Shown here piece by piece: positions 12,117 through 23,925 of a stretch of DNA of 64,000 bases. Under the pieces are notes generated by a model. That model was given only the letters and a program-made list of their open reading frames with translations. It had not been told where the DNA came from and made no database searches. Made by a program: the position numbers and the translations under genes. This DNA comes from Atrichornis clamosus (Eukaryota; Chordata; Aves; Passeriformes; Menuridae), in NCBI GenBank assembly GCA_013400975.1, contig WBMZ01012692.1:41081-105080 (forward strand). The letters are read 5' to 3'. Position 1 is the stretch's first letter. Every line of letters begins with the position of its first letter.

Positions 12117-15100
12117 AGCAACTGATTGATTTGAACTCATATTTCCACAGTGAAGACTGTTGTAATTGTTTTGAAGTTTAATCCTAACTAAATTTTTGGC
12201 ATTTATTGAGGAGTTTTTTGGAGATACCTACAAAAGAGTATCCTTTTGACTACTAATATGCTTGCAACTTCTAATCAATATGGTTTTATATCTATAAAGC
12301 CAAGGTATTTGCTATTTGCTAGTACAAAAAAAAAAAAGAATCCTATTATTTAGGAAAATCATAAATTAAATTAATTGTTAAATTAATGATTCGCTAGGAA
12401 AACCAAAAACCAAAAGAGCTTTCGCATTGGCTTTGTGTCAAGAAAATCTGAATTTATTCAGACTTTATGGGTGCAGGTCTTGTGGAAATAAATATATTAT
12501 TTGAATACTGCTTCCTAGCTTCATGGAAAATAGTCTCAGCTAGAAACTTTTGTGAAGACTAAGGTATATCATCAAATTGCAATGAAACTGCTGGCTTGGG
12601 ATACCAGCTACACTAACATAGCTCCATCAAGACATAGTTTGCACTATGTTGGTGTAAAACTGGCTCAACAACTAAATGAATCACTCCTGGTGCTTTTACA
12701 TCTCTCATACTGACTTGCTTTACTAATTGGCTCCTCTCTTGAAGATTCAGAGGCATTTTCATTTTACTATAATTTCTTTTCTGTCTTACACCACTTTCTT
12801 TTAACTACCTGTAAGTGATTAGCTGCAGGATGACCTGAGGTTTTGTTCAAATTTAACTACTGCTTTGTTTTCTGTAGAGAATATTAAATTAAATTAACCT
12901 CTAAGACAAAATGAACATTTGGCTAAAACTAGCTCTGAAAGGTTAATGAATCTCAGAAATCTTCCAAAGTGAATGAAAGAGGTTATACCTAATCCATAAA
13001 ACCAATAAAAAACTCATGCAGCAAACACTGCACTCCTAATATAATCCCTCTGATTTCAGTCTCATATTTTCACAATGTTACATTAGACTTATACCAGAAT
13101 AAATATTACAAAACAAATGTAACCTAACAGATAGTTCAATCACTTACACATGTTTGTCCTGCCGGCTGAGGCCCCACCCTACACCTGAGCACTGCTCTGC
13201 AGCACTGGTTGTTCATTTCCTAAAACTTCCAGGAGCATGGAACACTGTCTGTGCACAAACCCAAGCAGTGACAAAGCTAGCGCCCTCTGGAGAGGCAAAT
13301 GCTGTGTTTGGGAGGGTGTTACAGGAGAATGTCACTGCGCCATGTTCTTTCTTTTGTACTCCTTGCTAGGTATCTCCCAGGAACACAGAATTCTGCATCG
13401 ATGTTATGTTCTCTCTGTTCAACACCTTTTAAAAAAAATGTTATTTTAGTGGAATAAAAGAAGTCAAATCTTATCAGTTTATTTGAAAAAGTGCTTGATA
13501 GCAATGGTGATAAGGGATTGTGGATGCTCACGCTGGGTCACCTAAGGAAGTGGAAGAAGAAAGGCTAGAAACAGTGCTAGATCCAAGGTTGCTATTTATA
13601 ATATACTGACTCAGACATTGGTCCTTAAGGATATTCCTCAGGTCAAGTGGTACAACCCTATGCCAGGACAGGTTTACGTCATGTTCTTCAAAGTTTCTTC
13701 ACTAGTATTTTTAGTCAGAGTCGTTTTAGGGGATGCAGAGTGAAGGGGATTTCCACGGCTGTCTGGCAGAGTCTGACACCGCCCAGAAAACACTCCCACG
13801 CTGCAGCTGGGGTATCACTTTTCATGCTTTTATGCCTCTCAATGTCAGGTGGTTGTGTGGGGAGGGGGAATCAGCAGCCAGTGAGGTCAGCTTCTTATGG
13901 AGAGGTTATGAATGTTATTTAGTCCCTAAAAGACAAAACACAGAAGCACTTTCTCAATATTGAATGGCAAGAGAATCCATGTGGGAGTAGGATCGGTAAT
14001 ACAGAGCTGAGGATAAAGAGTATAAAATTAGGTTAGTGTGGAATTAACCCATTAAGCTGTAATTTAAACTACCTAAATGGAGAGTCCCCCATGTCTGTAC
14101 CATCTTTTATTATCAGCTCAGAAATAAGATACACAAACTGGTAGCCTGTTCTATTATCCTGAATAGGAAGAGGGGGAAATGGAGTAAAATTTAGGGGTAA
14201 CTGTTTCTTATCACGTTATTTGTATTCTGCCTTTTGCAGAGAATATTATAATGGAAGAGGGAACATTAAACCACCAGAGGCAGTTCATGGCTCACTGCAG
14301 ATTACAGAGACTGGAAAAAAAAACCAAAATCAGTAAACTTACCTTTTTATTCATACAATACTGCAATAGTTGCAATGGCTGGTGGGAAATTTTCCCTCTA
14401 AACATTTTTTTGCGTAAACATTTTGAAAGCTTCCTGAAAATTACAGTTAACTTGCAGAACATAGTATTTCTGCAAGCTTTTTTTATACTTGAATAACTCA
14501 AGTACATCTTATTTAAAAGATTTCTACTAACACAAGTTTAATTATCAGCAAGTAATATACATCTTACATAGACACAAACAACAAAAAAAAATGTCAGAAA
14601 TAACACCTCCCCTCTGCAAGTCACATAACCTAGAATAAAATAGCACTTCTTCCTCCTCACCACAAGTCAGTTACATGATATTTGTACATGAATAAAGCAA
14701 AACAGCAGCATTACTTCATACAGTTTTGAATGACACAGACATGGGAAACTTGATTCCAGGTGAGTTAGAGACTGTATTCCTACATTTCTGCGTTTGCTCA
14801 GGATGCACAGGCAATGTCAGTACTGCTATTACAAATTAGAATCTTTCTTTTCAATCAAAGTAAAAGCTCAACATCCTTTTGTCAGACTGGCATTGTTTCT
14901 GGGGTTTTTTTTTCTTTTCATTTAAAGAAAGAAAATACCTCATTAATAAATCTCTAGCTATATTAAGGAATTTTTTTGTGTCATTTCATTAAAACTTTGT
15001 AAGAATTAGGGTTAACACTCTTGCCTCTGTGCTAGGAACTAAGAATAATTCCTGCTTACTGTTGCAGCAGGGGTGGAGATCAAAGAATACTTGAAACCAG

Positions 15101-16348
15101 GTAGAAACCTGGGAGAAGCAAAGGGAGATAAGATCTGCTCCACAGCTTATGGCACTGGCCTTTGGAAGGAGTTCTTCAGGTCTCACCACTTCAGGGAATT
15201 CCCTGGCAGCACACCTATGCAAATAATTTTGCTACTTCTTTCACCTCATGAGAAAGGTCATCTGAAAAATCTTGCAGTTTCCCATTAAGATCAATCTCTC
15301 TTTTGTGTTACCATTCTCAGGGTTGCTGGATAGGGTAAGCAGTTTTGTCTCCTGATGTACAGACCCCTTTTCCATCTTTGCAGCTACACAGGATGCACAA
15401 AAACCACAGGGCACAACAAACATAGTTTGAATAGATAATACTTGGATAGTGAAGCTGATCATACATAAACTAGTTTGGTCTTTTTGTTTTACCTTTTCTT
15501 TTATTTTTTCAGTTTTGAGCTTCATGTGTTTTGCTGCTAATTTGACATTTTATTGGAGTCCACATTTGTACTTTGTAACTACATGGCGACCCCTTTCCTG
15601 CAGGAACAAAGGTCTGGTGCAAAGACTGCAAGAATGGTGAAATGTTCACACTGTGCCATTTTTAAGATTTCTGATATCTTTTAAATGGCTCTCTATGGCT
15701 GGTCAATGTAAAGCTGCTATTACTAATCAATGCAAAGAGTAGGTTCTGGTCATTCATGGTGTTGCCATTTAAAAGAGAGGAAAAGATGAACTACTGAAAT
15801 TTTTGTAACAAATTACACCAAGCTGGAAACTGGAGGAAAATTATTCTAGCTGTGTTGTGGATGTGAGGCATTTAACCTAAGCCTAGCTTGTCCTGAACAC
15901 CTGATTTGTTAAAGCAGGTATCTCAAAACAACAAATTCTTTGCCAAAGATAAAAGAAAAGGTTGATTCATGCCTTCAGTGTGGACTAGAATATCAAAATA
16001 CTTACAGACGTATAGGATAACCAAGATAAGTAACTTCACACCCTTTCTTATTGCTACCAGATACAATAAAGGAGAAATGAGTTCATGCAAATCATAAAAT
16101 CCTGAACGTACAGAGAGAATAAAGAAATTCTCTAACAGGAAGTAAGAACAACCACAATTCTACTTTTTGCGGGCAAAGCAAGTGTCATCAAACAGAAAAA
16201 ATTGTGGTTTGATCTTTCTTTCTTTCCTGAAGGAATGGTGGATCTGTTATTTCTGTCTCTGTTAAGGTATTTATGAAGCCTACCTGAGTATTCTGACATC
16301 TTGCAAATATTTACAAGTAGAAATAGTTATAATGTCTTTACAATGATG
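12117..16348. other. Non-genic DNA with possible faint ancient repeats
   Basis: Mostly unique AT-rich sequence. Two stretches faintly resemble old amniote repeats. One is 12590-12700 (TACACTAACATAGCTCC and ACTATGTTGGTGTAAAAC, suggestive of a palindromic DNA-transposon relic). The other is 13050-13125 (GTTACATTAGACTTATACCA, resembling the palindromic family at 6585). Both are below the level at which I would call an element. Open frames reach 94 codons (15241-15525) with no domain. Confidence 0.4.
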
Positions 16349-16372
16349 GTAACAACAACAATAATAATAATG
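16349..16372 (+). repeat. Short AAC/AAT triplet microsatellite
   Basis: A few AAC units pass directly into AAT units just upstream of the long GAA tract. Together they make a compound A-rich triplet array. Confidence 0.75.
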
Positions 16373-16385
16373 AAAATTCTGTAAG

Positions 16386-16571
16386 AGGAAGAAGAAGAAA
16401 AAGAAGAAAAAGAAGAAGAAGAAGAAGAAGAAGAAGAAGAAGAAGAAGAAGAAGAAGAAGAAGAAGAAGAAGAAGAAGAAGAAGAAGAAGAAGAAGAAGA
16501 AGAAGAAGAAGAAGAAGAAGAAGAAGAACAAGAACAAGAACAAGAAGGAGAGGAAGAACAAGAAGAAGAAT
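16386..16571 (+). repeat. (GAA)n triplet microsatellite
   Basis: A polypurine tract of about 186 bases. The core at 16411-16528 is uninterrupted GAA, about 39 units. It is flanked by interrupted units: GAAGAAGAAAAA on the left; GAACAA units, GGAGAG and further GAA units on the right. On the minus strand it reads as TTC and produces spurious poly-phenylalanine and poly-serine frames (16280-16561 and 16327-16632), which are not genes. Long GAA/TTC tracts are known to form triplexes and to be length-unstable. The exact unit count in an assembly may not be reliable. Confidence 0.97.
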
Positions 16572-17149
16572 TAGAATTTATGACTCCATCTGACTCAGCT
16601 TTGATTGTCAGTGAATTGCTTTTCAAGATCAAGAAAGCTCCTACTTGGATTTCTCATACCTAAACTGAGGCACTACACCCAAGCACATTCTTCTTAATGT
16701 CTCTACTTCTTTACTTTGGACATTCATTGCCAGTAATTCAACCTCACGAATATACACAAGCTGGCTCAAACTAGCTACTTTTTATCTTATCTTTTTACCA
16801 AAGTTTCTGAATTTTTGAACCTTTCCAGGTTAGAGGGAAATGGGTAAGAAATGTATCTATGATTTATATTGTCTGGCTTTGCATTTTTGAAGCTTGAAAG
16901 AAATAAATATTATATTTTCACTGCCCTCTGAATGATTTCTAATATTGCTTGAAGTCTTCCATTTTATTACAAGTTGTACATAATTTGGTATGTTTCTGGG
17001 GAAGTATACAAAGTGTAATAAAAACCAGTATCACAGAGCAAATCAATAGTTAAATGACCTAATAATAAAAGAAATTGACTTGGAATAGTTCAATGTTGTC
17101 AATCTATTTTCAGGTAATTCTCTTTTGAAGAAAATGCAGCTGCTTGAAG
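16572..17149. other. Non-genic AT-rich DNA; nothing recognised
   Basis: Unique AT-rich sequence with no open frame or repeat of note. Confidence 0.5.
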
Positions 17150-17500
17150 TAACTGGCAAACTGCTGAGATTTTGATAGCGTAATCCAGCCAAGAATTATC
17201 TATGATCGTTAAAATTGTCACTGCCAATGAAAACAGGATTATACTTTGGATCCACAATCCATAATAAAAATACCGAACTAGCTGCCAGTGTGTTTGGATC
17301 AGGCAAATATTCCCTCTCAGCCCTTTCTTTCTTGCCTCATCTCAGAACGCAATTTTGGTTTCAATTTGCACCAGGCAACTTCTTGGCTGCTGTTCACGAC
17401 AGTTTTATTTTTCCTTAGGATGGATGTAATCCCCTGAGATACACAGCAGCTTGCGACACCCTCTTTTCTGAATACAAGCATTACAATGTGCAGGAATTTT
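17150..17500. promoter_or_regulatory. Weak candidate conserved non-coding element
   Basis: Repeat-free block with more CpG than its AT-rich flanks and several homeodomain-type cores (GCGTAATCC near 17179, TGTAATCC near 17426, GATCGTTAAAATTG). A 67-codon frame (17215-17418) has no domain. The call rests only on sequence texture. Confidence 0.2.
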
Positions 17501-18140
17501 TAACAGTGACCTCTGCATTGGTAATATATTAAAAATAAAAATGTGGTGGGAATTAAGCAGGACCCTGTAGATGCATAAGCATGCCTTTCTTTATCAAAGT
17601 GTTACTCTATGGGCTTCAGGAGGATCTTAATGTGAAAAGGTTAGTCAGGTACATAAGTGTCTGTAGCTGAGCCAGGGCTCCAGACAGAGCAAAGATGTGC
17701 AGGTAAAGTAACAGGAATGGAGCCTCACCAATCTATGCTGCAGTTATACTGAGAAGTCAAATTTTGTCATTAATATTAGCCTGGAATGAATTACTGTCCA
17801 GCCTTGAACTAAATATATGAAGATATTAAAATATTGTTTCTTCTTATTGTATCCAAGGTGAGCTTAATGCTGAAAGGCTCCTGAAACTTTGAATTCCCAT
17901 GTAGATTCAAGAGAATCGCAGGAAATTTCTGACCCTGTCTTTCCTAGGCCATGTGATATTTGTGCATTTGTTTTAAATATACTTGTACAAGGTACTGAAT
18001 AATTTTAAAGACAACAATAATTTTCTTGTGGCCAGCCTTTTAAAATAAACTATTTGCATAGTATGAGTACAAGTAATCTCAGAATCCAAATCTTAATTGA
18101 ATCCAAATAGCTGTAGTTCAACAGATCAACATGATTAAAG
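17501..18140. other. Non-genic AT-rich DNA; nothing recognised
   Basis: Unique sequence between the candidate element and the CR1 insertion. No signature was seen. Confidence 0.5.
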
Positions 18141-18860
18141 CATAGAATCATAAAATGCCTTGGGTTGGAAGAGGCCTTAAAGATCATCCAGGTCCAACCC
18201 CTCTGGGCAGGGATACTTTCTACTAGATCAAGTTGCTCAAAGCCCGATCCAAACTGGGCTTCAATACTGCCAGGGGTGGGGCATCCACAACTCCTCTGGG
18301 CAACCTGCCTCATCACCTTCACAGTAAAGAATTTCTTGCTAACATCTAATCTAAACTTACTCACTTTCAGTTTGAAACCATTCCTCCTTGTTCTAGCACT
18401 ACATGCCTTTGTAAAAAGTCACTCTCCATCTTTCTTGTTGGCCTCCTTCAGGTACTGGAAGGTAGCAAAAAGGTCAAACTGAAGCTCGCTCTTTTCCAGG
18501 CAGAACAAACCTAATTTTGTCAGCCTTTCCTCATAGGAGAGGGGACTCGTCACTCTAATGAACTTGGTGCCCCTCTTTTGGACTCATTCCAACAGGTCCT
18601 TGTCCTTCCTGTGCTGAGGTCCCCGGAGCTGGATGCAGCACTCCAGCTGGGGTCTCACCAGAGGAGAGCAGAGGGACAGAATCCCCTCCCTCTCCCTGCT
18701 GCCCACGCTGCTTTGGATGCAGCCCAGGACACGTTTGGCTTTCTGGGCTGTGAGTGCACAGTGCTGGGTCATGTCCAGCCTCTCACCCACCAACACCCCC
18801 AAGTCCTTCTGGGCAGGCTGTGCTCGATCTGTTCATCCCCCAGCCTAACTTGAACTGACA
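18141..18860 (-). mobile_element. CR1 LINE, 5'-truncated, antisense, about 0.7 kb
   Basis: The plus strand starts with the reverse complement of the CR1 3' tail (CATAGAATCATAAAATGCCT) followed by the usual GGTTGGAAGAGGCCTTAAAG. It then continues through the 3' part of the reverse-transcriptase ORF: TCACAGTAAAGAATTTCTTG, CAGCCTTTCCTCATAGGAGA, GTCTCACCAGAGGAGAGCAG and CCCAAGTCCTTCTGGGCAG. On the minus strand two frames carry typical CR1 polymerase C-terminal protein: 18584-18802 (72 codons, including ERLDMTQHCALTAQKAKRVL) and 18050-18364 (104 codons, including FRLDVSKKFFTVKV). Frameshifts and stops separate them, so the copy is dead. The 5' end fades near the CCCCCAGCCT motif at 18839-18848, the usual kind of 5' truncation. 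Confidence 0.95.
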
Positions 18861-21800
18861 CAAATATCCTCACCTAGCAACGTACACTCAATTTTTTCTG
18901 TCTGTCTGTGATATATTAATCTCCAACAATTTGGTTCAGGTCTTCTTAGAGCACTGCAACTAAGTATTCAAAGTGATACTGTCAAAAAACAAAATTCTAA
19001 CTGTTTTCAATATGTAATGAAAGTAAAGCAAAAGTCTATTAAAATCATGATGACATTACAGGGGGATTTTTCTATATGTGATTAAATCACAATTTTAATT
19101 TCTTTTTGCCAGCATTCTTTTTCTGTTAACAATAAAGAAGTCAATAAGCATCCCAGGGAGTTTTTAGTCTAAAAATTCCATAAATAACCCCTAGTTAATG
19201 TGCCATATCCATTACATACACGTATTTATGTTTGAAGACTTCTAATTTCTCTTTGTGCAGATAATGTGCTCTGTTGATCATCCATGTCAGGGATACAAAG
19301 CCTTATGTCCAGCAGGGTTTTTAGTAAAACATGAAGCACATCATGAATACAGCTTTACTGCTTCCGGGGCTGGAACCGACCCAGGACTGCAAAACATACT
19401 TTCCCACAGAGCTTTGAGTAATAGATTCTGCTGGATCCAAATTTTATCTGCACACAAGCTTAAGTTGACGATCAAGAGTGTTAGAGAATACCCTAGGTCA
19501 TGTAAGCCCAGCAGAGAAACAGGATTCCTTGGTATTTCTGTATCATCTGCAACAGACCCTGATGGACTGGTTTTATCCATTGTTTTCCATTGTACAACAC
19601 AGCTAAGCCTTCCCTTGCCCTGGGTACTCTCAAGATGTAAGAAGCAATATGACCACTACGTACAGTTTGCGTGATCATGTTCCAGACACAGTACAGGACT
19701 GATGAGGTATAGTTTTCCCTGCTGTTTAGCACAGCAGACAAAGACCTAATCCAAAGTCTGATAAATCAGTGGGTATCTTTTTGTTGACTTTAAACCAAGG
19801 CCTAATAGCGTAAAGCCAGAAAAATGCTTCTCTAACTTATACATGAGAAGTATGTGCTCTGAGTCAAAGCAGCTGTTTCTAAGAGATTAATTGCCCCGAT
19901 CAGTAAATTCCACAGTAAGTAGATACTATTTAATGACTGCAGAGGATGCTTTGGGAAGCAACTCCTTCTGTATTAATTGGAGTGCTGTCTAAAAAACAGT
20001 CTCATCAGTTTTGAGCTTGAATTTTATTGGCAATTGAGTGTTTATCAATAGGAACAACTATTTGTATCATCTCTTTAGTACACATGACCTACAAATGAAG
20101 CAAATTAATAGTAGTCAATTACAAAGTCATTTTAAAGTAAAATTGCAAGTAATGTGTTAGGCCCTCAGAGACCATCTCTAGGTTAACATGTGTTGAAAAC
20201 ATAATTACTTTATTTTGTCTTTCAGCATTACCATCAATTTATCTCTCTGGAGAGAGCAATTCAAATATCTTATTTTCAAGGAGGAGAGCAAGAGAAGTCA
20301 CGAATACTTTGAGGTCAGTGAGAAGTCTTTTTATTTTTTTAATGTCTTATCCTTAAATTACAGTCACAAAGAAATACACTGTATTGAAATGTAAATGTTC
20401 TGCAGCTGGTATTTGTTGCCTACTTTAGCAGATTTTTCAGGAATATGTAACAATACAATTCAGAAAATGTCTAAGATGAAGAAATAGGCAACAGAAATTG
20501 GTTAATTCAGGAAGATATTCTGACTCTGGGGGCTCAGTTATCCTGAATTATACACAAGCCTGAGTGTCAGAGTAACGCAGCATCCCCTTGGGTACTCGGG
20601 ACACAAACATAGCCTTGGCTTCGTCAGAGTCAGCCTGGCTCTGTTTGGCTCACTCGGTGCAATGCAGCACTGTTCATGCCTGGGTAGCCCCTTACTGGGG
20701 ATGCCAGTAACACCATCCCCTCTGCTTACCAGGGCTGGCCCCAGACACCCTGAGGAAGAGAGCAAGGATGGTAGATCTTCATGGAGCTAGTCTGGGAGAA
20801 ATTCTGCTAGGTGTGAAACTTGTAAAGAAAAATATCCCTTGATCCCCTAGATTCAGTGGATGCTAATTAGCACCCCCTGCAATTGAACAATGTCCATGAC
20901 CACAGAGTAAGAGCAGAATATTTCCAAAGTTCACCAGTCTGGACTGGCACCAGATAGCACTGACAGCAGTCCATGAGACACCACACTTTAGCTAACACAC
21001 CTGTCTGAACCATTCTTGTTGTACAGATGTGAACCAATAATCTGTGACCTATAGAATCCTAAAACAGACAAGTACAAATTAATGGTACAACCCTAACATA
21101 AAAATTGTTCGTGTTCAGTAAGAACATCAGAAGAAGTAAATGGCATTAGAAGCATATGGAATGAGAAGTAGAAGAGAAGAAAAACAAAATGGGACTCTAT
21201 CCAAGAAGATTCTCAGAGCTGTCTCAGCATTTAATACAGGTGCATAGAAGATAAAAGGCTCACACTTCCTTACATTTGTGTAGTTAATCTGTAGGCTGTA
21301 AATCTTTTCTCAGTAAACTTTTCTCTATTCCAGGCATAAAACCATTCACTGATTTGTATTTTTTTGTAAAGTTATGTGCTTCATGATAAGCTTGCCCTAA
21401 AGCTCATATTTTTGAAGTTGAATTAAAGCCAGTTCAGCAAATTAATATCCTGTTATATTATTATAAGGAGAAGCTAGGCTGCTACAGTCATGCAACTTTT
21501 TATCCCTTTGTCCACCTCAGTCCCCTGTTTCCTCCACATAAACGTCCCATGTGTATCTAGAGATCTGTTCTGTCAGCACCAGCAAAGCAGGGATTAAGGG
21601 CTTTATCTCAATTTCCATGGCATCCTATATATTTTGAAGAAATTTTGTCATATCAAGTAGAAACTGAGAGCCACAATGTTGATTTATGTATGATGTGATC
21701 GACTTTGCAACTGGGATACTCTTTTTGTGTTGTGGAAATCTCTTTCCCATACATAGAAGATCTGGCCTTTATCTGACATTAGATTTTCTAGATTAAGTTG

Positions 21801-23796
21801 GCTGCATACTTCATTTGGTTCCATATGTTTGAGGCACACTCACCACTGTTGTACTGCAGGAAAAGAAAGTTTCCTGAAGAACACTAGTCCTCAAAACATT
21901 TACTGTCAGCAAACAGCTGAATTGACAAACTCCCAACCATTCTGCACAGAGGCACATCCTGTTATACTTTAGATTTTCCATTAAATATCTTTTGAATGCT
22001 GGTTAACATATGATGATACAGTCCAGTTCATGAGGCAGGTCATTATGCTACTTTTAAGAATTTCTCCTTCAAGGAATGAAAGGCTTAAGAATTTTCTAAT
22101 TATATTAAGATCACCTTTAGTGCAAGCTAGGTTGAGATTAAAGAAAAATAGAGAACGTTGTTATCAAATGTAAAAATACCATTGAAAAACTTTAGAAAAA
22201 TATAAAAGTATGTACATATCTGCTACTTAGAAAAACTCCAAAGTTTCCTCTTCCTTTGCAGTATGCAGCTGACAAGCTGATTACATGCTTCATGGCCCTG
22301 TCAGTAGCATTCTTTGCAAATCCTATGTCCTTACCTTGTGTCACAGAAGGCCAGATTTGCTTGCTTCTGTTCCTTTTTATGCCCCAAACTGTTTTTATGG
22401 TGAGTTGAAATGCAATTCCAGCTCCTTCTTCTACTCTTCCAGCATTTCTTATCGACAGCTTCCAACAAGAGGTCATTTCAAAATTCTGTCCCCAGTCTAC
22501 GGCTTGCCTCCTTCTGCTTTGGAAATACTAATATTCTTTGGGCATGCTCAGACGAGGTCATCTCTTGCCCCAAAACTGAATGGAATGTGCTAATGGCTGA
22601 GCCCTGCAAAGAGAAGCACTTCGTCATCATTCAAATGCTGCAGCAAGATGCATAATATAAGCAAAACCTCATATTTTCATATAAATATACAATTTGATAA
22701 TTATATCTTAGGCAGTTATATTTCCAGGAGTAGCACAGGCAAATCACTACTGGGTTTCTTTAGTAGATATAATTGTAACTGTTTCAGAATATTAATGGTT
22801 TTTTGGGATCACTAAGTCCTAATCTTGTTATTGAACACTAAGACACTTTTTTTTTCCTCCATATTACAGCAAGGACTCTGCATTTTCCTCTTATCTTTGA
22901 ATAAATAATGATGAAATTTCAGCGCCCTACTTAGATATTCTATGGATCTGCTTCTGTTGGGCACAACTATGTAGATAAAGAAGCATGTGGGTTCAGAGAG
23001 AATTTTAAAAACTTTAAAAGAACAAAAATTATCAGAGTGGGTCTGGGGTTTTTTGTGGCTTTTTTTGTAATCAAGTCTTTGATGGATTAAGGTGGAAATG
23101 GAATCTGCATAATTTTGCTTTTAAAAAACATTAACTACCTTCCAAGTTTCTCTTTCTCACGTGTAAAATGCCAAATGAACTTGAATAGTTGCCTGTTCAG
23201 CACAATGAGCCTTAAAATCCTGCAGAAAATCTAATATAGTTCCTTTCCCTTCTCAGTGCAGTAATATTTTTAGAAAATGAAAAAAAAATTCCTTGTAATT
23301 ACAAATGTTTTGTCAGGACTCAATAAGTATAACAAAGTTTTTAAAATCACCTTTTAAAAAGAAAACAAGGTGCCATGAAGTGTCTCAGGGATAGTAAATC
23401 TGCTTAAATAACAAAGTAAATAAGAATATAACTAGCCCTAAACCTTTCCAAAACACAGGTGATTTGTCACGTCTGTTCATACAAGTGGGCCTGTGCGCGG
23501 TTGGCCTTTGGGACACAGTCTTTCAGGCTGCCAAGCAATTAAAGTGCAGTGTACTTCAAATTTCGTTTGATTTCAGGGATAGGAAAAGCCCATAGGGAAC
23601 TGAGGAGACTCAGGACCCACTACTGGAAATGCTGAACTGGCTGCATAGGAGTGGGCCATGGCCCGTGAGGAGTAATATTAAGCATTTCACTTACACCAAG
23701 GGTCATTATTAGCTTTTCATTTTATTTTCCTAAGGCAAGGACTAAGCTCACTTTTGGAAATAATTGTTGATAAAACATTTAGAAATATACTTAGAG
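18861..23796. other. Non-genic DNA; nothing recognised
   Basis: Long unique AT-rich stretch. The largest open frame is 139 codons on the plus strand (19255-19674), overlapped by minus-strand frames of 79 and 82 codons. Its translation has no domain I recognise. A slightly GC-richer piece at 20540-20765 holds a 75-codon minus frame of unknown meaning. A purine-rich run lies near 21120-21190. Confidence 0.5.
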
Positions 23797-23925
23797 TCAT
23801 AGAATCACAGAATTGTTAACCTTGGAAAAGAACTCTAAGGTTATAGAGCCCAACCATTAACTGGCAGTACCCTGTGCTGGTAAGGAACCATATCCCCAAG
23901 CACGTGAAGATGCCACTAGGAAATG
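23797..23925 (-). mobile_element. CR1 LINE 3'-end fragment, antisense
   Basis: It begins with TCATAGAATCACAGAATTGT, the reverse complement of a CR1 3' tail, followed by CTTGGAAAAGAACTCTAAGG and CCCAACCATTAACTGGCAG. That order matches the CR1 3' end of families with 'CCAACCATTAACC'. Similarity fades after about 23925. This is a short, old, 5'-truncated copy with no coding capacity. Confidence 0.85.

Noticed and set aside
16280..16632. Minus-strand open frames rich in phenylalanine or serine
   Set aside because: They are translations of the GAA/TTC microsatellite in different frames, not proteins.
18050..18853. Open frames on both strands in the 18.1-18.9 kb region
   Set aside because: They are parts of a dead CR1 element or its antisense, not host genes.
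19255..19674. 139-codon plus-strand frame
   Set aside because: No recognisable domain and overlapping minus frames; no evidence beyond absence of stops.
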